Position numbers and translations under genes: made by a program. From Limnohabitans sp. G3-2 (GTDB lineage Bacteria; Pseudomonadota; Gammaproteobacteria; Burkholderiales; Burkholderiaceae_C): a stretch of 64,000 nt of DNA. The stretch spans positions 62,001-126,000 of the forward strand of contig NZ_NESG01000001.1 in NCBI RefSeq assembly GCF_002778275.1, given 5' to 3'. Positions 26,268 through 35,051 of this stretch are shown here, piece by piece. Positions within the stretch are counted from its first letter, which is position 1, and each line of letters opens with the position of its first letter. The notes below the pieces were generated by a model, which did not search any database, had not been told where the DNA came from, and saw only the letters and a list, made by a program, of their open reading frames with translations.

Positions 26268-27605
26268 TTACAAATTTGTCAAAATCCCTAAACCGGCGGA
26301 CCGGCCACTGGCCAAACAAGCGGTCAACAAATACCCCCCCGTTGGGGCCTCCCAATCCATCATTTCGCCTGCGCAGTAAACACTTGGACGGTTCAGGAGC
26401 ATCCCCTCGCGTGTAACACCCGAGTACTCCACACCACCCGCCGTGCTGATCGCTTCGGAAACAGGTCTGGGTTTTTCGAGCGAGATCACCAAACCCTTCA
26501 AACAATCGGCCAAGGCTTCTGGCTGGGCCAAAGTTTGCGGCGAGCACAGCTCATGCAACAAGCCCATTTTGACGCCATCTATCCCCAAGCGGCTTTTGAG
26601 ATGGCTCGACAAACTCCGGCGACCGCGTGGCCAGCGCACCTCACGAAGGACCTGCTCGAGCGGTTTACCGGGCAACAGGTCCAACAAGAAATGGGCTGGG
26701 CCTTGGACCAAATCATCGCGCAAAAAGGCCGATGCCGCATACACCAAACTGCCCTCCACCCCACTGTCCGTGATGACGAATTCGCCTTGGCGCTCGAACC
26801 TGCTGGGCAAGTCGGTCCCTGCCGAGCCCCCCACACTTGCCACAGCTCCCAACGCCCGAGGGGGGACACGCAATGCCACCGATTTCAGAGGATGCCCTGC
26901 AAATCGGGTGCGGAAGTGTTCAGTCCACCCTTGGCCATCGCGCCCCATGACATCAAAACCACAATTGGATGCCTTCAAAGGGGCGATGCTGACACCTTGT
27001 TCAGCCAACAAGGGCACCCACGAACCATCGGAGCCCAGACGCGGCCAACTGGCGCCGCCCAATGCCAACAAGGTCGCGCGGGCTTTCACCCGCCGAACGC
27101 CCGTCGGTCCTGTGGGCTCAAACACCAGCAGGTCTTTCTCCCAGCCGAGCCAACGGTGGCGCATGTGAAATTGCACAGGAACGCCAGAATCCGGGTGCCG
27201 CAGTCGCTGCAACCAGGCCCGCAACAAGGGCGCCGCTTTCATCTCCAGGGGAAACACCCGGCCCGAACTGCCGACAAAGGTCTCCACGCCCAATCCTTGG
27301 GCCCAGTCTCGAACCGCTTGCGCATCCATTTGCCCCAACCATGGCGCCACTTGCGCTTGCCGTGAACCGTAACGTGACATGAACAGCTCGGGGGCTTCCG
27401 AATGGGTCAAATTCAAGCCCCCTTTACCGGCCAACAAAAATTTTCGCCCCACCGATGGCATGGCATCAAAGAGGTGGACACAGACGCCCGCTTGCGAGAG
27501 CACCTCTGCGGCCATGAGGCCAGCCGGGCCACCGCCCACGATGGCCACATCGACCGTCAAGGCTGTGCCGATATCAGGAACGGAAGGGTCTGCGGGTAAA
27601 TTCAT
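26268..27605 (-). CDS. HI0933/BaiN-type FAD flavoprotein (TIGR03862-like)
   Basis: NAD(P)/FAD-dependent oxidoreductase-fold protein of 445 residues. The FAD-binding motif VDVAIVGGGPAGLMAAEVLSQAGVCVHLFDA is near residues 18-48, followed by SVGRKFLLAGKGGLNLTHSE, typical of the HI0933 family. Further marks are LLALGGASWPRLGSDGSWV and the C-terminal ISTAGGVEYSGVTREGMLLNRPSVYCAGEMMDWEAPTGGYLLTACLASGRSAG, where FAD contacts return. The family has been linked to tRNA or flavin redox chemistry, but its reaction is unproven. ATG at 27605. It diverges from trxA. Confidence 0.85.
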   Translation of the reverse strand: MNLPADPSVPDIGTALTVDVAIVGGGPAGLMAAEVLSQAGVCVHLFDAMPSVGRKFLLAGKGGLNLTHSEAPELFMSRYGSRQAQVAPWLGQMDAQAVRDWAQGLGVETFVGSSGRVFPLEMKAAPLLRAWLQRLRHPDSGVPVQFHMRHRWLGWEKDLLVFEPTGPTGVRRVKARATLLALGGASWPRLGSDGSWVPLLAEQGVSIAPLKASNCGFDVMGRDGQGWTEHFRTRFAGHPLKSVALRVPPRALGAVASVGGSAGTDLPSRFERQGEFVITDSGVEGSLVYAASAFLRDDLVQGPAHFLLDLLPGKPLEQVLREVRWPRGRRSLSSHLKSRLGIDGVKMGLLHELCSPQTLAQPEALADCLKGLVISLEKPRPVSEAISTAGGVEYSGVTREGMLLNRPSVYCAGEMMDWEAPTGGYLLTACLASGRSAGLGILTNL

Positions 27606-27708
27606 GTAATTACGCTGGACAACGCTTAGGCGACAGTGAACAGGGAAAGTATTCTGTCAAAATAGCCGCAACTTTAGCTGCATCTTCATTGTTCACAAGG
27701 AATAGGCC

Positions 27709-28041
27709 ATGGCCAGCGATTTGATCAAACACATTACCGACGCCACTTTTGATGCCGATGTTCTCCAATCGAGCCAGCCAGTGGTGGTCGATTTTTGGGC
27801 TGAATGGTGTGGTCCCTGCAAGATGATTGCCCCCATCTTGGACGAAGTGGCCAGCGCTTATGAAGGCAAGCTGCAAATTGCCAAGATGAACGTGGATGAC
27901 AACCGCGACGTTCCTGCCAAATTTGGCATTCGCGGCATTCCCACTCTGATGATTTTCAAAAATGGGCAATTGGCTGCCACCAAAGTTGGCGCCATGAGCA
28001 AGTCGCAACTGACCGCTTTCATCGACCAGCAATTGGCCTGA
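27709..28041 (+). CDS. trxA: Thioredoxin 1
   Basis: General protein disulfide reductase, electron donor to ribonucleotide reductase and others. The 110 residues hold the active site [13 protein letters not shown], the buried Asp in VVVDFWAEW and cis-Pro in [18 protein letters not shown] at 27709. It is monocistronic, ending in a strong terminator 40 bp after the stop; rho follows, as in many proteobacteria. Confidence 0.97.
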   Translation: MASDLIKHITDATFDADVLQSSQPVVVDFWAEWCGPCKMIAPILDEVASAYEGKLQIAKMNVDDNRDVPAKFGIRGIPTLMIFKNGQLAATKVGAMSKSQLTAFIDQQLA

Positions 28042-28080
28042 TCGGCTCTGGAGCCTCCTGATGGAGGCCGCACGCCAATC

Positions 28081-28109
28081 AAAACCGGGTCCATGCGACC
28101 CGGTTTTTT
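28081..28109 (+). terminator. trxA rho-independent terminator
   Basis: AAAACCGGGTC (28081-28091) / CATGC / GACCCGGTTTT (28097-28107), then two more T: an 11-bp stem with a U tract. Confidence 0.9.
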
Positions 28110-28133
28110 GTTTTCCGAGCCCCACACAAAACC

Positions 28134-28142
28134 TGTCATAAT
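28134..28142 (+). promoter_or_regulatory. Possible extended -10 of the rho promoter
   Basis: TGTCATAAT at 28134-28142 (TGN plus CATAAT), 150 bp before the rho start codon, without a clear -35. The long leader that follows (about 28150-28291) has no ORF I recognise; rho leaders commonly mediate autogenous attenuation in other bacteria. Confidence 0.35.
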
Positions 28143-28291
28143 TTCAAACATGGCAGCCCTAACAGGGTCACACGCCTCAATTGACGGAAGCTATCGCCCC
28201 CAACCCCGGGCGGCATCCGATCCCACCCATTTCCACCCGGTTACCCCGAAAATCGGTCAACAGTTGACCGATTCGCCACAGGCCCATTCCC

Positions 28292-29554
28292 ATGCATTTG
28301 AACGAACTCAAGGCACTTCATGTGTCCGAACTCCTGAAGCAAGCCGACGCACTCGAAATCGAGAACACGGGCCGCATGCGCAAACAGGAATTGATGTTTG
28401 CGATCATCAAAAAGCGCGCCAAAGCAGGCGAGCAGGTGTTTGCCGACGGCGTGCTGGAAATTTTGCCCGATGGTTTCGGCTTTTTGCGCAGCCCCGACTC
28501 CAGCTACACCGCCTCAACAGACGACATTTACATCAGCCCCAGTCAGGTTCGGCGCTTTAACCTGCACACCGGCGACATGATCGAAGGCGAAGTGCGCATT
28601 CCCAAAGACGGCGAGCGCTACTTTGCCCTGACCAAGCTCGACAAGGTCAACGACGATCTGCCCGAGAACAACAAACACAAGGTCATGTTCGAGAACTTGA
28701 CGCCCCTGTTCCCCAAAGAGCAGATGCGACTGGAACGCGACATCAAGGGCGAGGAAAACATCACGGCCCGCGTGATCGACATCATCGCCCCCCTGGGTCG
28801 CGGCCAGCGCGCCTTGATCGTGGCCCAGCCCAAATCGGGCAAGACGGTCATGATGCAGCAGATCGCGCACGCCATCACCGCCAATTACCCCGATGTGCAC
28901 CTGATGGTGTTGCTGGTGGACGAGCGCCCTGAGGAAGTGACCGAAATGCAGCGCAGCGTGCGCGGCGAAGTGATCTCCTCCACCTTCGATGAACCCGCTT
29001 CGCGCCATGTGCACGTGGCCGAAATGGTGATCGAGCGCGCCAAACGCTTGGTCGAGCTGAAAAAAGACGTGGTGATTTTGCTGGACTCGATCACCCGCTT
29101 AGCCCGTGCTTACAACAACGTGGTGCCCTCCTCGGGCAAAGTGCTCTCGGGTGGCGTGGACGCCAACGCCCTGCAGCGCCCCAAGCGCTTTTTTGGCGCG
29201 GCGCGCAATGTGGAAGAAGGCGGCAGCCTGACCATCATCGCCACAGCGCTGGTGGATACCGGCAGCCGCATGGACGAGGTGATCTTTGAAGAATTCAAGG
29301 GCACGGGCAACTGCGAGATTCACCTGGAGCGCCGCTTGTACGAAAAACGCGTGTTCCCGGCCATCAATTTGAACCGCAGTGGCACCCGCCGCGAAGAGTT
29401 GCTGCTCCAGCCCGAAGTGCTGCAAAAAACCCGGATTCTGCGCCAGTTCATGTACAACATGGACGAAATCGAGGCCATGGAGATGGTTTTGAAGAGCATG
29501 AAAGCGACCAAAAACAACTCTGAGTTCTTCGACATGATGCGACGCGGCGGCTGA
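28292..29554 (+). CDS. rho: Transcription termination factor Rho
   Basis: Hexameric RNA-dependent ATPase that ends transcription. The 420 residues match the family (419 in E. coli). The N-terminal helix bundle is [38 protein letters not shown]. The cold-shock-like RNA-binding fold is [37 protein letters not shown]. Walker A is [13 protein letters not shown], Walker [17 protein letters not shown], and the Q/R-loop region [24 protein letters not shown] at 28292. The next gene rpmE has its own -10 element. Confidence 0.98.
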   Translation: MHLNELKALHVSELLKQADALEIENTGRMRKQELMFAIIKKRAKAGEQVFADGVLEILPDGFGFLRSPDSSYTASTDDIYISPSQVRRFNLHTGDMIEGEVRIPKDGERYFALTKLDKVNDDLPENNKHKVMFENLTPLFPKEQMRLERDIKGEENITARVIDIIAPLGRGQRALIVAQPKSGKTVMMQQIAHAITANYPDVHLMVLLVDERPEEVTEMQRSVRGEVISSTFDEPASRHVHVAEMVIERAKRLVELKKDVVILLDSITRLARAYNNVVPSSGKVLSGGVDANALQRPKRFFGAARNVEEGGSLTIIATALVDTGSRMDEVIFEEFKGTGNCEIHLERRLYEKRVFPAINLNRSGTRREELLLQPEVLQKTRILRQFMYNMDEIEAMEMVLKSMKATKNNSEFFDMMRRGG

Positions 29555-29559
29555 TACCC

Positions 29560-29565
29560 TATAAT
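29560..29565 (+). promoter_or_regulatory. -10 element upstream of rpmE2
   Basis: Perfect TATAAT at 29560-29565, right after the rho stop codon and 74 bp before the L31 start codon. A -35 match at normal spacing is poor. Confidence 0.5.
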
Positions 29566-29639
29566 CGACAGGTTTTGCGGAAAGTGCACTCAGATAGGCT
29601 GAAGTGTGGCTACCGTAGCGAAAATAAAAGGATTTCCCC

Positions 29640-29903
29640 ATGAAAGACGGCATTCACCCCAACTACCGTGAAATTTGCTTCCAAGACATGTCCAATGGTT
29701 TCAAGTTCGTGACACGTTCATGCGCCAACACCAAAGAAATGATCACCATGGAAGACGGTCGCGAGTTGCCGCTGTACAAGCTGGACACGACCAGCGAGTC
29801 GCACCCCTTCTACACGGGTACACAAAAGTCGGTCGACAACATGGGCGGTCGCGTGGAAAAATTCCGCAACCGTTTCGGCAAGACCACCACCATCGCCAAG
29901 TAA
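29640..29903 (+). CDS. rpmE2: Ribosomal protein L31, type B
   Basis: Large-subunit ribosomal protein of 87 residues: [20 protein letters not shown], then [34 protein letters not shown]. The two CxxC-type zinc pairs of type A L31 are absent; only isolated Cys residues occur (REICFQ, TRSCAN). It is therefore the zinc-independent type B form. ATG at 29640, with AAGGA 8-10 nt upstream. It follows rho, the conserved beta-proteobacterial order, and a terminator comes after. Confidence 0.96.
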   Translation: MKDGIHPNYREICFQDMSNGFKFVTRSCANTKEMITMEDGRELPLYKLDTTSESHPFYTGTQKSVDNMGGRVEKFRNRFGKTTTIAK

Positions 29904-29923
29904 TTCGCGCATTGGTGACCCCC

Positions 29924-29958
29924 AAAAGGGCAGCCCGGGCAACCGGCCTGCCCTTTTT
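29924..29958 (+). terminator. rpmE2 rho-independent terminator
   Basis: AAAAGGGCAG (29924-29933) / 14-nt loop / CTGCCCTTTT (29948-29957) plus one T, 20 bp after the stop codon. Confidence 0.85.
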
Positions 29959-30048
29959 GCTTGGCCATCACCTTGTGCCAGCTTGCGCTCACCCGCGAGG
30001 GCTAAGGTGACACCTTCATCACGTTGTGTACTGATATCTTTTGCCCCT

Positions 30049-31782
30049 GTGAACCAACCCACCCCAGCCATCGTTGCCCAAAGTGCCGTGCGCAGACTGC
30101 CGCGTCTGTATTTGCTGCTGCTGTGCGTCGCCTATGTTTTGCCAGGCTTTCTGGGTCGCTCGCCTTGGAAAGCCCAAGACGTGGAAGCCTTTGGCTACAT
30201 GCTGCAAATGGCCCACCCGGGCATGGGGGACTCGCTCAGTTGGCTCAAGCCCACCCTGCTGGGCAGCCCCGATGGCAACCTGGCTTTGTTGCCTTACTGG
30301 CTGGGCACCCTGTTCATTCGCATGGCACCAGCAGGCTTTGAAGATCTGTTCGCCAGGCTGCCGTTCATGGGCATGCTGATCGCCACTTTGGCATCGACTT
30401 GGTATGCCGTGCACGCGCTCACCCGGCATCCGGCAGCCCAGCCCGTGAGTTTTGCATTTGGTGGGGAAGCCAAACCGACCGACTACGCCCGCGCCATGGC
30501 CGATGGGGGCTTGTTGGCACTTCTGGCCTGCTTGGGTTTGGCGCAACTGTCGCATGAAACCACCCCTGCCCTGAGTCAGTTGTGCTTTGCAGCTTTGCTG
30601 TTTTTTGGCCTGGCGAGCTGGTCGCGACACCGCCTTCGCAGTGCTTCAGCCGTCACGCTTGGCATGCTGGGTCTGACCTTGTCGGGCGCCCCCACTTTGG
30701 CTCTGCTCTTGGGACTGGGTGGCGCTGCCATTGGTGCTGCGGGCCAACCTGACCCTTCCCAGCGCCGCATGAGCATGCTGGATTTGGGCATTCTGGCCTT
30801 GGTGATGCTGCTGTGCATCACCACCGCAGGTGCGCTGGATTTATGGCGTTGGCGTGTGGTGCCCCACACACTTTTGGACCTGCACAGACTGGCCAAATTG
30901 ATCGCTTGGTTCACCTGGCCCGCCTGGCCCCTGGCGCTCTGGGCTTTGTGGCGCTGGCGTGGACAACTCTCGCGCGCTTGGCGCTATCCCCACCTGGGTT
31001 TGCCCATTTGGTTCGTGACGGTGACCGTGGTGGCCACCTGGTTCACAGGACTGTCTGATCGGGCATTGCTCACTTCCTTGCCCGCGATCGCCACTTTGGC
31101 GGCCTTGGCACTGCCGACGCTCAAGCGCAGCTTGGGGGCCCTGATCGATTGGTTCACCTTGGTGTTTTTCAGCCTTTGTGCCTTGGCGATTTGGGTGGTC
31201 TGGTTGGCCATGCAAACCGGCACCCCTGCCAAACCCGCGGCCAATGTGGCCCGCTTGGCGCCCGAATTTGTGCCTGAGTTTTCCATGGCGGCATTCGCTT
31301 TGGCACTGGGGGCCACACTGGGTTGGGCTTTGCTGGTCAGGTGGCGCACCGGCTACCACCGCGCAGCGATTTGGAAGAGTATGGTTTTACCGGCCGGAGG
31401 CGCTGTGCTGTGCTGGTTGCTGCTCACCACATTGTGGCTCCCCTTGGTCGACTACAGCCGCAGCTATGCCCCTTTGATGGCCAAAGTCAGCCAAGCCACC
31501 CATGGCAGCACTTGCTATCAATTTGCAGGCATCAACAAAGCCCAAGGTGCCGCACTGATCTACCACGCGAAGGCTCGCCTGCGGCCCTTGCAAGCCCCTC
31601 AAGACGACTGCCCTTGGTTGATCGTGGACCGGGTCAATCTGTCCTTGCTGTCGGCCAAGGTGCAGTCATTGGGCTGGACAGCACAAACTGCCATCAAACG
31701 GCCCACTGACAGAAGCGAAACCTTGGTCATTTTCCGTCCGGCTCAGGCGCTGACCTCGCCCGCTGACGCATCCTCGCGCTGA
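30049..31782 (+). CDS. ArnT/GT39-like polytopic membrane protein
   Basis: Inner-membrane protein of about 577 residues with roughly a dozen hydrophobic segments. Near the N-terminus a glycosyltransferase-like loop carries GFLGRSPWKAQDVEAFGYMLQMA and LPYWLGTLFIRMAPAGFEDLFARLPF, where the acidic residues of GT-C enzymes would lie. FGGEAKPTDYARAMADGGLLALLACLGLAQLSHETTPALSQ is a strongly patterned block. A soluble C-terminal domain (HGSTCYQFAGINKAQGAALIYHAKARLRPL) ends the protein. A lipid-linked sugar transfer to LPS or protein is plausible but unproven. GTG at 30049 (MNQPTPAIVAQ) is chosen over the longer frame, which starts in poorly coding sequence. The MATE gene follows after 3 nt. Confidence 0.7.
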   Translation: MNQPTPAIVAQSAVRRLPRLYLLLLCVAYVLPGFLGRSPWKAQDVEAFGYMLQMAHPGMGDSLSWLKPTLLGSPDGNLALLPYWLGTLFIRMAPAGFEDLFARLPFMGMLIATLASTWYAVHALTRHPAAQPVSFAFGGEAKPTDYARAMADGGLLALLACLGLAQLSHETTPALSQLCFAALLFFGLASWSRHRLRSASAVTLGMLGLTLSGAPTLALLLGLGGAAIGAAGQPDPSQRRMSMLDLGILALVMLLCITTAGALDLWRWRVVPHTLLDLHRLAKLIAWFTWPAWPLALWALWRWRGQLSRAWRYPHLGLPIWFVTVTVVATWFTGLSDRALLTSLPAIATLAALALPTLKRSLGALIDWFTLVFFSLCALAIWVVWLAMQTGTPAKPAANVARLAPEFVPEFSMAAFALALGATLGWALLVRWRTGYHRAAIWKSMVLPAGGAVLCWLLLTTLWLPLVDYSRSYAPLMAKVSQATHGSTCYQFAGINKAQGAALIYHAKARLRPLQAPQDDCPWLIVDRVNLSLLSAKVQSLGWTAQTAIKRPTDRSETLVIFRPAQALTSPADASSR

Positions 31783-31785
31783 AGC

Positions 31786-33147
31786 ATGTCCGAGCTGCGC
31801 ATCATTGCTCGCCATGCGGGCACCGTGCTCGTCGGCCAACTCGCCGTCATGTCGTTTGGCATTGCCGACACCCTGATCGCTGGGCGTTACAGCCCACAGG
31901 CTCTGGCTGTTTTGGCTTTGGCCTCTTCCATTTACATCAGCATTTACGTGGCCCTCAACGGCCTGATTCAGGCCTTGTTGCCGGTTTGGGCCGAACTGCA
32001 TGGGGGCGGCCGAGAAGCGGAGGTGGGGCGATCGGTCCGGCAAGCGCTTTACATCACGGGCAGTGCAGCGCTGATCGGCATCTGTGGTTTGTGGTTTCCT
32101 GATCTGTGGCTGTGGGCCACCGAAGTGCCCGAAGAACTCTGGCCCGATGTCCGCGCTTATTTGCGTATTTTGGCGGTGGCTTTGGTGCCTTCATTGCTGT
32201 TTCGCTTGTATGGCACGCTCAACCAAAGTTTGGGCCATCCGCGCTTGGTCACCGGCTTGCAAGCCGCGGCCTTGCTGGTCAAAGTGCCACTGTCTTTCGC
32301 CTTGACATTTGGCGTCTCGGGCGTGCCCGGCCTTGGTGTTGTGGGCTGCGCATGGGCCACTTTGGCCGTCAACCTGCTCATGATGCTGGCGGGCCTGTGG
32401 CTGCTCAGAACACAAGACATCTACCGGCCCTACCGCTTGTGGCAACGCCCTGAAAAGCCCGATGGGGCTGTGCTTCGGCGCTTCTTGGCGCTGGGTGTGC
32501 CCGCAGGTTTGTCCATCATGGTGGAGGTGACCTCTTTCACCCTGATGGCCTTGTTCATTGCACGTCTGGGGGCGGTGGCCTTGGCCAGCCACCAAATCGC
32601 GGCCAGTTTGGCTGCGGTGCTGTACATGGTCCCGCTGGCCTTGGGGATCGCCAGCAGCGCACGCACGGGTTTTTGGCTGGGCGCTGGGCAAAGACACAAA
32701 GCGCGCCGCGCCGCTGCTTTGGGCATCGGCTTGGCCCTAGGAGCGGCTTTGTTGGGGGCGGGTCTCTTGTTTTCAGGCCGCGAAGCACTGGCCCGGGCCT
32801 TCAGCCACGACCCCCAGGTGGTGCAAGCCGCCACCTTATGGCTGGGCTGGGTGGCGCTCTACCACTTGGCCGACGCGGTGCAAGCCGTCTGCGCCTACCT
32901 GCTTCGCTGCTACCGCATCACCTTGATGCCCTTGCTCATTTACACCACCCTGCTGTGGGGAGTGGGCTTGTATGGCGGCTATGTCTTGGCCTACCAAGGC
33001 ATCGAATGGGCCGGATGGCCACTTCGCGCCAGCGTGGAAACCTTTTGGATCACCAGCACCGTCGCCCTGGCCTTGGTGTCGCTGCTGTTCACGGCCATGG
33101 TCTGGCATGCCTCGCGCTTGACAAGCCCACCGGCCAAAATGCATTAA
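31786..33147 (+). CDS. MATE family efflux transporter
   Basis: Cation/drug antiporter of 453 residues with about 12 hydrophobic helices in two homologous halves. Marks are VLVGQLAVMSFGIADTLIAGRYSPQALAVLALASSIYISIYVALNGLIQALLPVWAE in the first half and RFLALGVPAGLSIMVEVTSFTLMALFIARLGAVALASHQIAASLAAVLYMVPLALGIASSARTGFWLGAG in the second. ATG at 31786 is 3 nt after the upstream membrane protein, so the two are co-transcribed. The substrate is unknown; the pairing with an ArnT-like protein could mean envelope-precursor export, which is an inference. Confidence 0.93.
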   Translation: MSELRIIARHAGTVLVGQLAVMSFGIADTLIAGRYSPQALAVLALASSIYISIYVALNGLIQALLPVWAELHGGGREAEVGRSVRQALYITGSAALIGICGLWFPDLWLWATEVPEELWPDVRAYLRILAVALVPSLLFRLYGTLNQSLGHPRLVTGLQAAALLVKVPLSFALTFGVSGVPGLGVVGCAWATLAVNLLMMLAGLWLLRTQDIYRPYRLWQRPEKPDGAVLRRFLALGVPAGLSIMVEVTSFTLMALFIARLGAVALASHQIAASLAAVLYMVPLALGIASSARTGFWLGAGQRHKARRAAALGIGLALGAALLGAGLLFSGREALARAFSHDPQVVQAATLWLGWVALYHLADAVQAVCAYLLRCYRITLMPLLIYTTLLWGVGLYGGYVLAYQGIEWAGWPLRASVETFWITSTVALALVSLLFTAMVWHASRLTSPPAKMH

Positions 33148-33183
33148 GGTCAAGTCCTCGAACACTCTGAAAAGAAGCCCGCC

Positions 33184-33486
33184 ATGATCCTCGAACTCGC
33201 CGACATCCGCATTCACCCTGATCAACAAGCCGAATTTGAAAAAGCCATTGAACTGGGCTTGAACACCGTGGCCTGCAAAGCCAAGGGGTTTCAGGGTGGC
33301 AAAGTCAACCGTGGCATTGAAAGCCCTGAGCGCTACATCTTGCAAATTTTTTGGGACACGCTGGAGGACCACACCGTGGGTTTTCGCCAATCGCCGCTGT
33401 TCACCGAGTGGCGCGCCATCGTGGGCCCATTTTTCGCAGCACCACCGCATGTGGAGCACTTTGAGCTGACCCTCAAATCGGCTTGA
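33184..33486 (+). CDS. Antibiotic biosynthesis monooxygenase (ABM) domain protein
   Basis: A 100-residue dimeric alpha-beta barrel protein: ILELADIRIHPDQQAEFEKAIELGLNTVACKAKGFQGGKVNRGIESPERYILQIFWDTLEDHTVGFRQSPLFTEWRAIVGPFF. Such proteins act as quinol monooxygenases, haem-degrading enzymes or stress proteins; this one lacks features that choose between them. ATG at 33184. It sits 36 nt after the MATE gene and is convergent with the marR-type gene. Confidence 0.82.
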   Translation: MILELADIRIHPDQQAEFEKAIELGLNTVACKAKGFQGGKVNRGIESPERYILQIFWDTLEDHTVGFRQSPLFTEWRAIVGPFFAAPPHVEHFELTLKSA

Positions 33487-33504
33487 TCGGCACTTGAGCG
33501 GGGC

Positions 33505-33942
33505 TCAGGCCGCTTCGTGGCGTGACACCAGCAAAGCCAACAGGTGCATGAACTGCCCTTGCTCCGGGGCTGAAAGCGGCGACAAAATCTCCGCTTGAAC
33601 CGCCGCCACCGCAGCGAGCATCCCCGTCAAGGCTTGCTGCCCCTCTGGGGTCAACACCAACAACTTTCGCCTGCGGTCCACGTTGTCGGAACGCCGCGCC
33701 ACCCACCCCTTGCTCTCCAGACGACCGATCACTGAGCCCGAAGTGGCCGGATCAAAGGCCACCCGCGTGGCCAAAGTGGTTTGGTCCACACCGGGACTGT
33801 CCATCAGCGCATTCAAAATGGCGAACTGAACAGGTGTGACATCGGCCGCCGCCAAATGCGTGTGAAACAAAGCCACAGAAATTTGGTGCGCACGGCGGAT
33901 CAAATGCCCTGGTGCGGCCGCCACATCAAAGCTGTGTTTCAT
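33505..33942 (-). CDS. MarR family transcriptional regulator
   Basis: A 145-residue winged-helix repressor: HLIRRAHQISVALFHTHLAAADVTPVQFAILNALMDSPGVDQTTLATRVAFDPATSGSVIGRLESKGWVARRSDNVDRRRKLLVLTPEGQQAL. The HTH and the DRR wing are complete. ATG at 33942. It diverges from a fumarylacetoacetase-family gene across a 165-bp gap containing a palindrome and repeated AAAGTGATTC boxes. It probably controls that gene and itself in response to an aromatic acid, since such MarR proteins bind aromatic carboxylates. Confidence 0.92.
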   Translation of the reverse strand: MKHSFDVAAAPGHLIRRAHQISVALFHTHLAAADVTPVQFAILNALMDSPGVDQTTLATRVAFDPATSGSVIGRLESKGWVARRSDNVDRRRKLLVLTPEGQQALTGMLAAVAAVQAEILSPLSAPEQGQFMHLLALLVSRHEAA

Positions 33943-34012
33943 TTCCCGGTTTCTCCGTCCATTGCAGGGTTATCACCAGTCGAAGTGCTGGCCTGGCCTT
34001 CTATAGTAAGCG

Positions 34013-34025
34013 CACTTAGAAAGTG
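34013..34025. promoter_or_regulatory. Probable MarR operator
   Basis: CACTT / AGA / AAGTG palindrome at 34013-34025, just downstream of a plus-strand TATAGT (34002-34007) that could be a -10. The sequence GAAAGTGATTC occurs at 34019-34029 and again at 34097-34107 next to the hydrolase start codon, suggesting two regulator-binding sites. Confidence 0.5.
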
Positions 34026-34107
34026 ATTCCTTTCTGAAGATCCGATGGGCACGCTCAGCCCGACTGACTTTGGCAAGATCCAACTGTCCATTTTTTGAAA
34101 GTGATTC

Positions 34108-34803
34108 ATGAGTTTTTTGTTTCCACCAGCGCCCACTGTTTCAGTTCCCGTTGTGGGACAAACGAGCCGCTTCCCCGTGCACCGCATTTACTGTGTCGGC
34201 CGCAACTACGAAGAACACGCCAAAGAAATGGGGTTCACCGGACGTGAGCCACCCTTCTTTTTCCTCAAGCCCGCTGACAGTTTGGTGGTGGTCGAAGCCG
34301 GGCAAACCGGCACCATGCCTTACCCCAGCCTCACACACAACCTGCACCATGAAATCGAATTGGTGGTGGCCATCGGCAAGGGAGGACGCCATATCCAAGC
34401 CGCCGATGCGGCCAAGCACATTTACGGCTATGCCGTGGGCTTGGACATGACACGCCGCGACCTGCAAAACGACATGAAAAAACAAGGCCGCCCTTGGTGC
34501 ATCGGCAAGGCCTTTGACCATTCGGCCCCGATTGGCCCCATCACACCTTCGGCGCAAGCCGGTGATGTCAACCAGGCCGAGATCAGCCTGCAAGTCAATG
34601 GTGCAGACCGCCAACGCAGCAGTGTGGCCAAGCTCATTTGGAATGTGGCCGAAACCATCGAGCATCTGTCCGCAGCCTGGGAGCTGCAGCCCGGCGACCT
34701 GATTTACACAGGCACGCCCGAAGGGGTGGCCGCGGTCATCGCGGGTGACACTTTGGTGGGTGAGGTGGCTGGGCTTGGCAGCCTGAGCATCCAAATCGCT
34801 TGA
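34108..34803 (+). CDS. Fumarylacetoacetate hydrolase family protein (fumarylpyruvate hydrolase-like)
   Basis: A 231-residue FAH-fold enzyme: VHRIYCVGRNYEEHAKEMGFTGREPPFFFLKPADSL, the metal-binding acidic residues in LHHEIELVVAIGKGGRHI and YAVGLDMTRRDLQ, then KAFDHSAPIGP and GDLIYTGTPEGVAAV. This size and the MGFTGREPPFFFLKP segment fit fumarylpyruvate hydrolases of gentisate degradation, which cut fumarylpyruvate to fumarate and pyruvate; related decarboxylases and tautomerases cannot be excluded. The other gentisate genes are not in the window. ATG at 34108. Confidence 0.8.
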   Translation: MSFLFPPAPTVSVPVVGQTSRFPVHRIYCVGRNYEEHAKEMGFTGREPPFFFLKPADSLVVVEAGQTGTMPYPSLTHNLHHEIELVVAIGKGGRHIQAADAAKHIYGYAVGLDMTRRDLQNDMKKQGRPWCIGKAFDHSAPIGPITPSAQAGDVNQAEISLQVNGADRQRSSVAKLIWNVAETIEHLSAAWELQPGDLIYTGTPEGVAAVIAGDTLVGEVAGLGSLSIQIA

Positions 34804-35051
34804 AAAGTGGCTGGGGAACACGCTGTTTGCAGGACCGCGCCCAGCGTTTTCCCCATGAATAAAAGTGCACCACCCACCAAAATAGAGGGTTAACCCCCAA
34901 TTAACCTCACAAAAGCTGCAACATAATTCATCTTTTAAGGCATGGATGCGCCACGGTGAGGTTCAAGCGTGTGCATTGGGCGTGTTTTTTTGATTAACCG
35001 ACCGAGCGGTTGCCTTATCATCATTTTTTTTACCCTGCTGGAGACAAGTCG

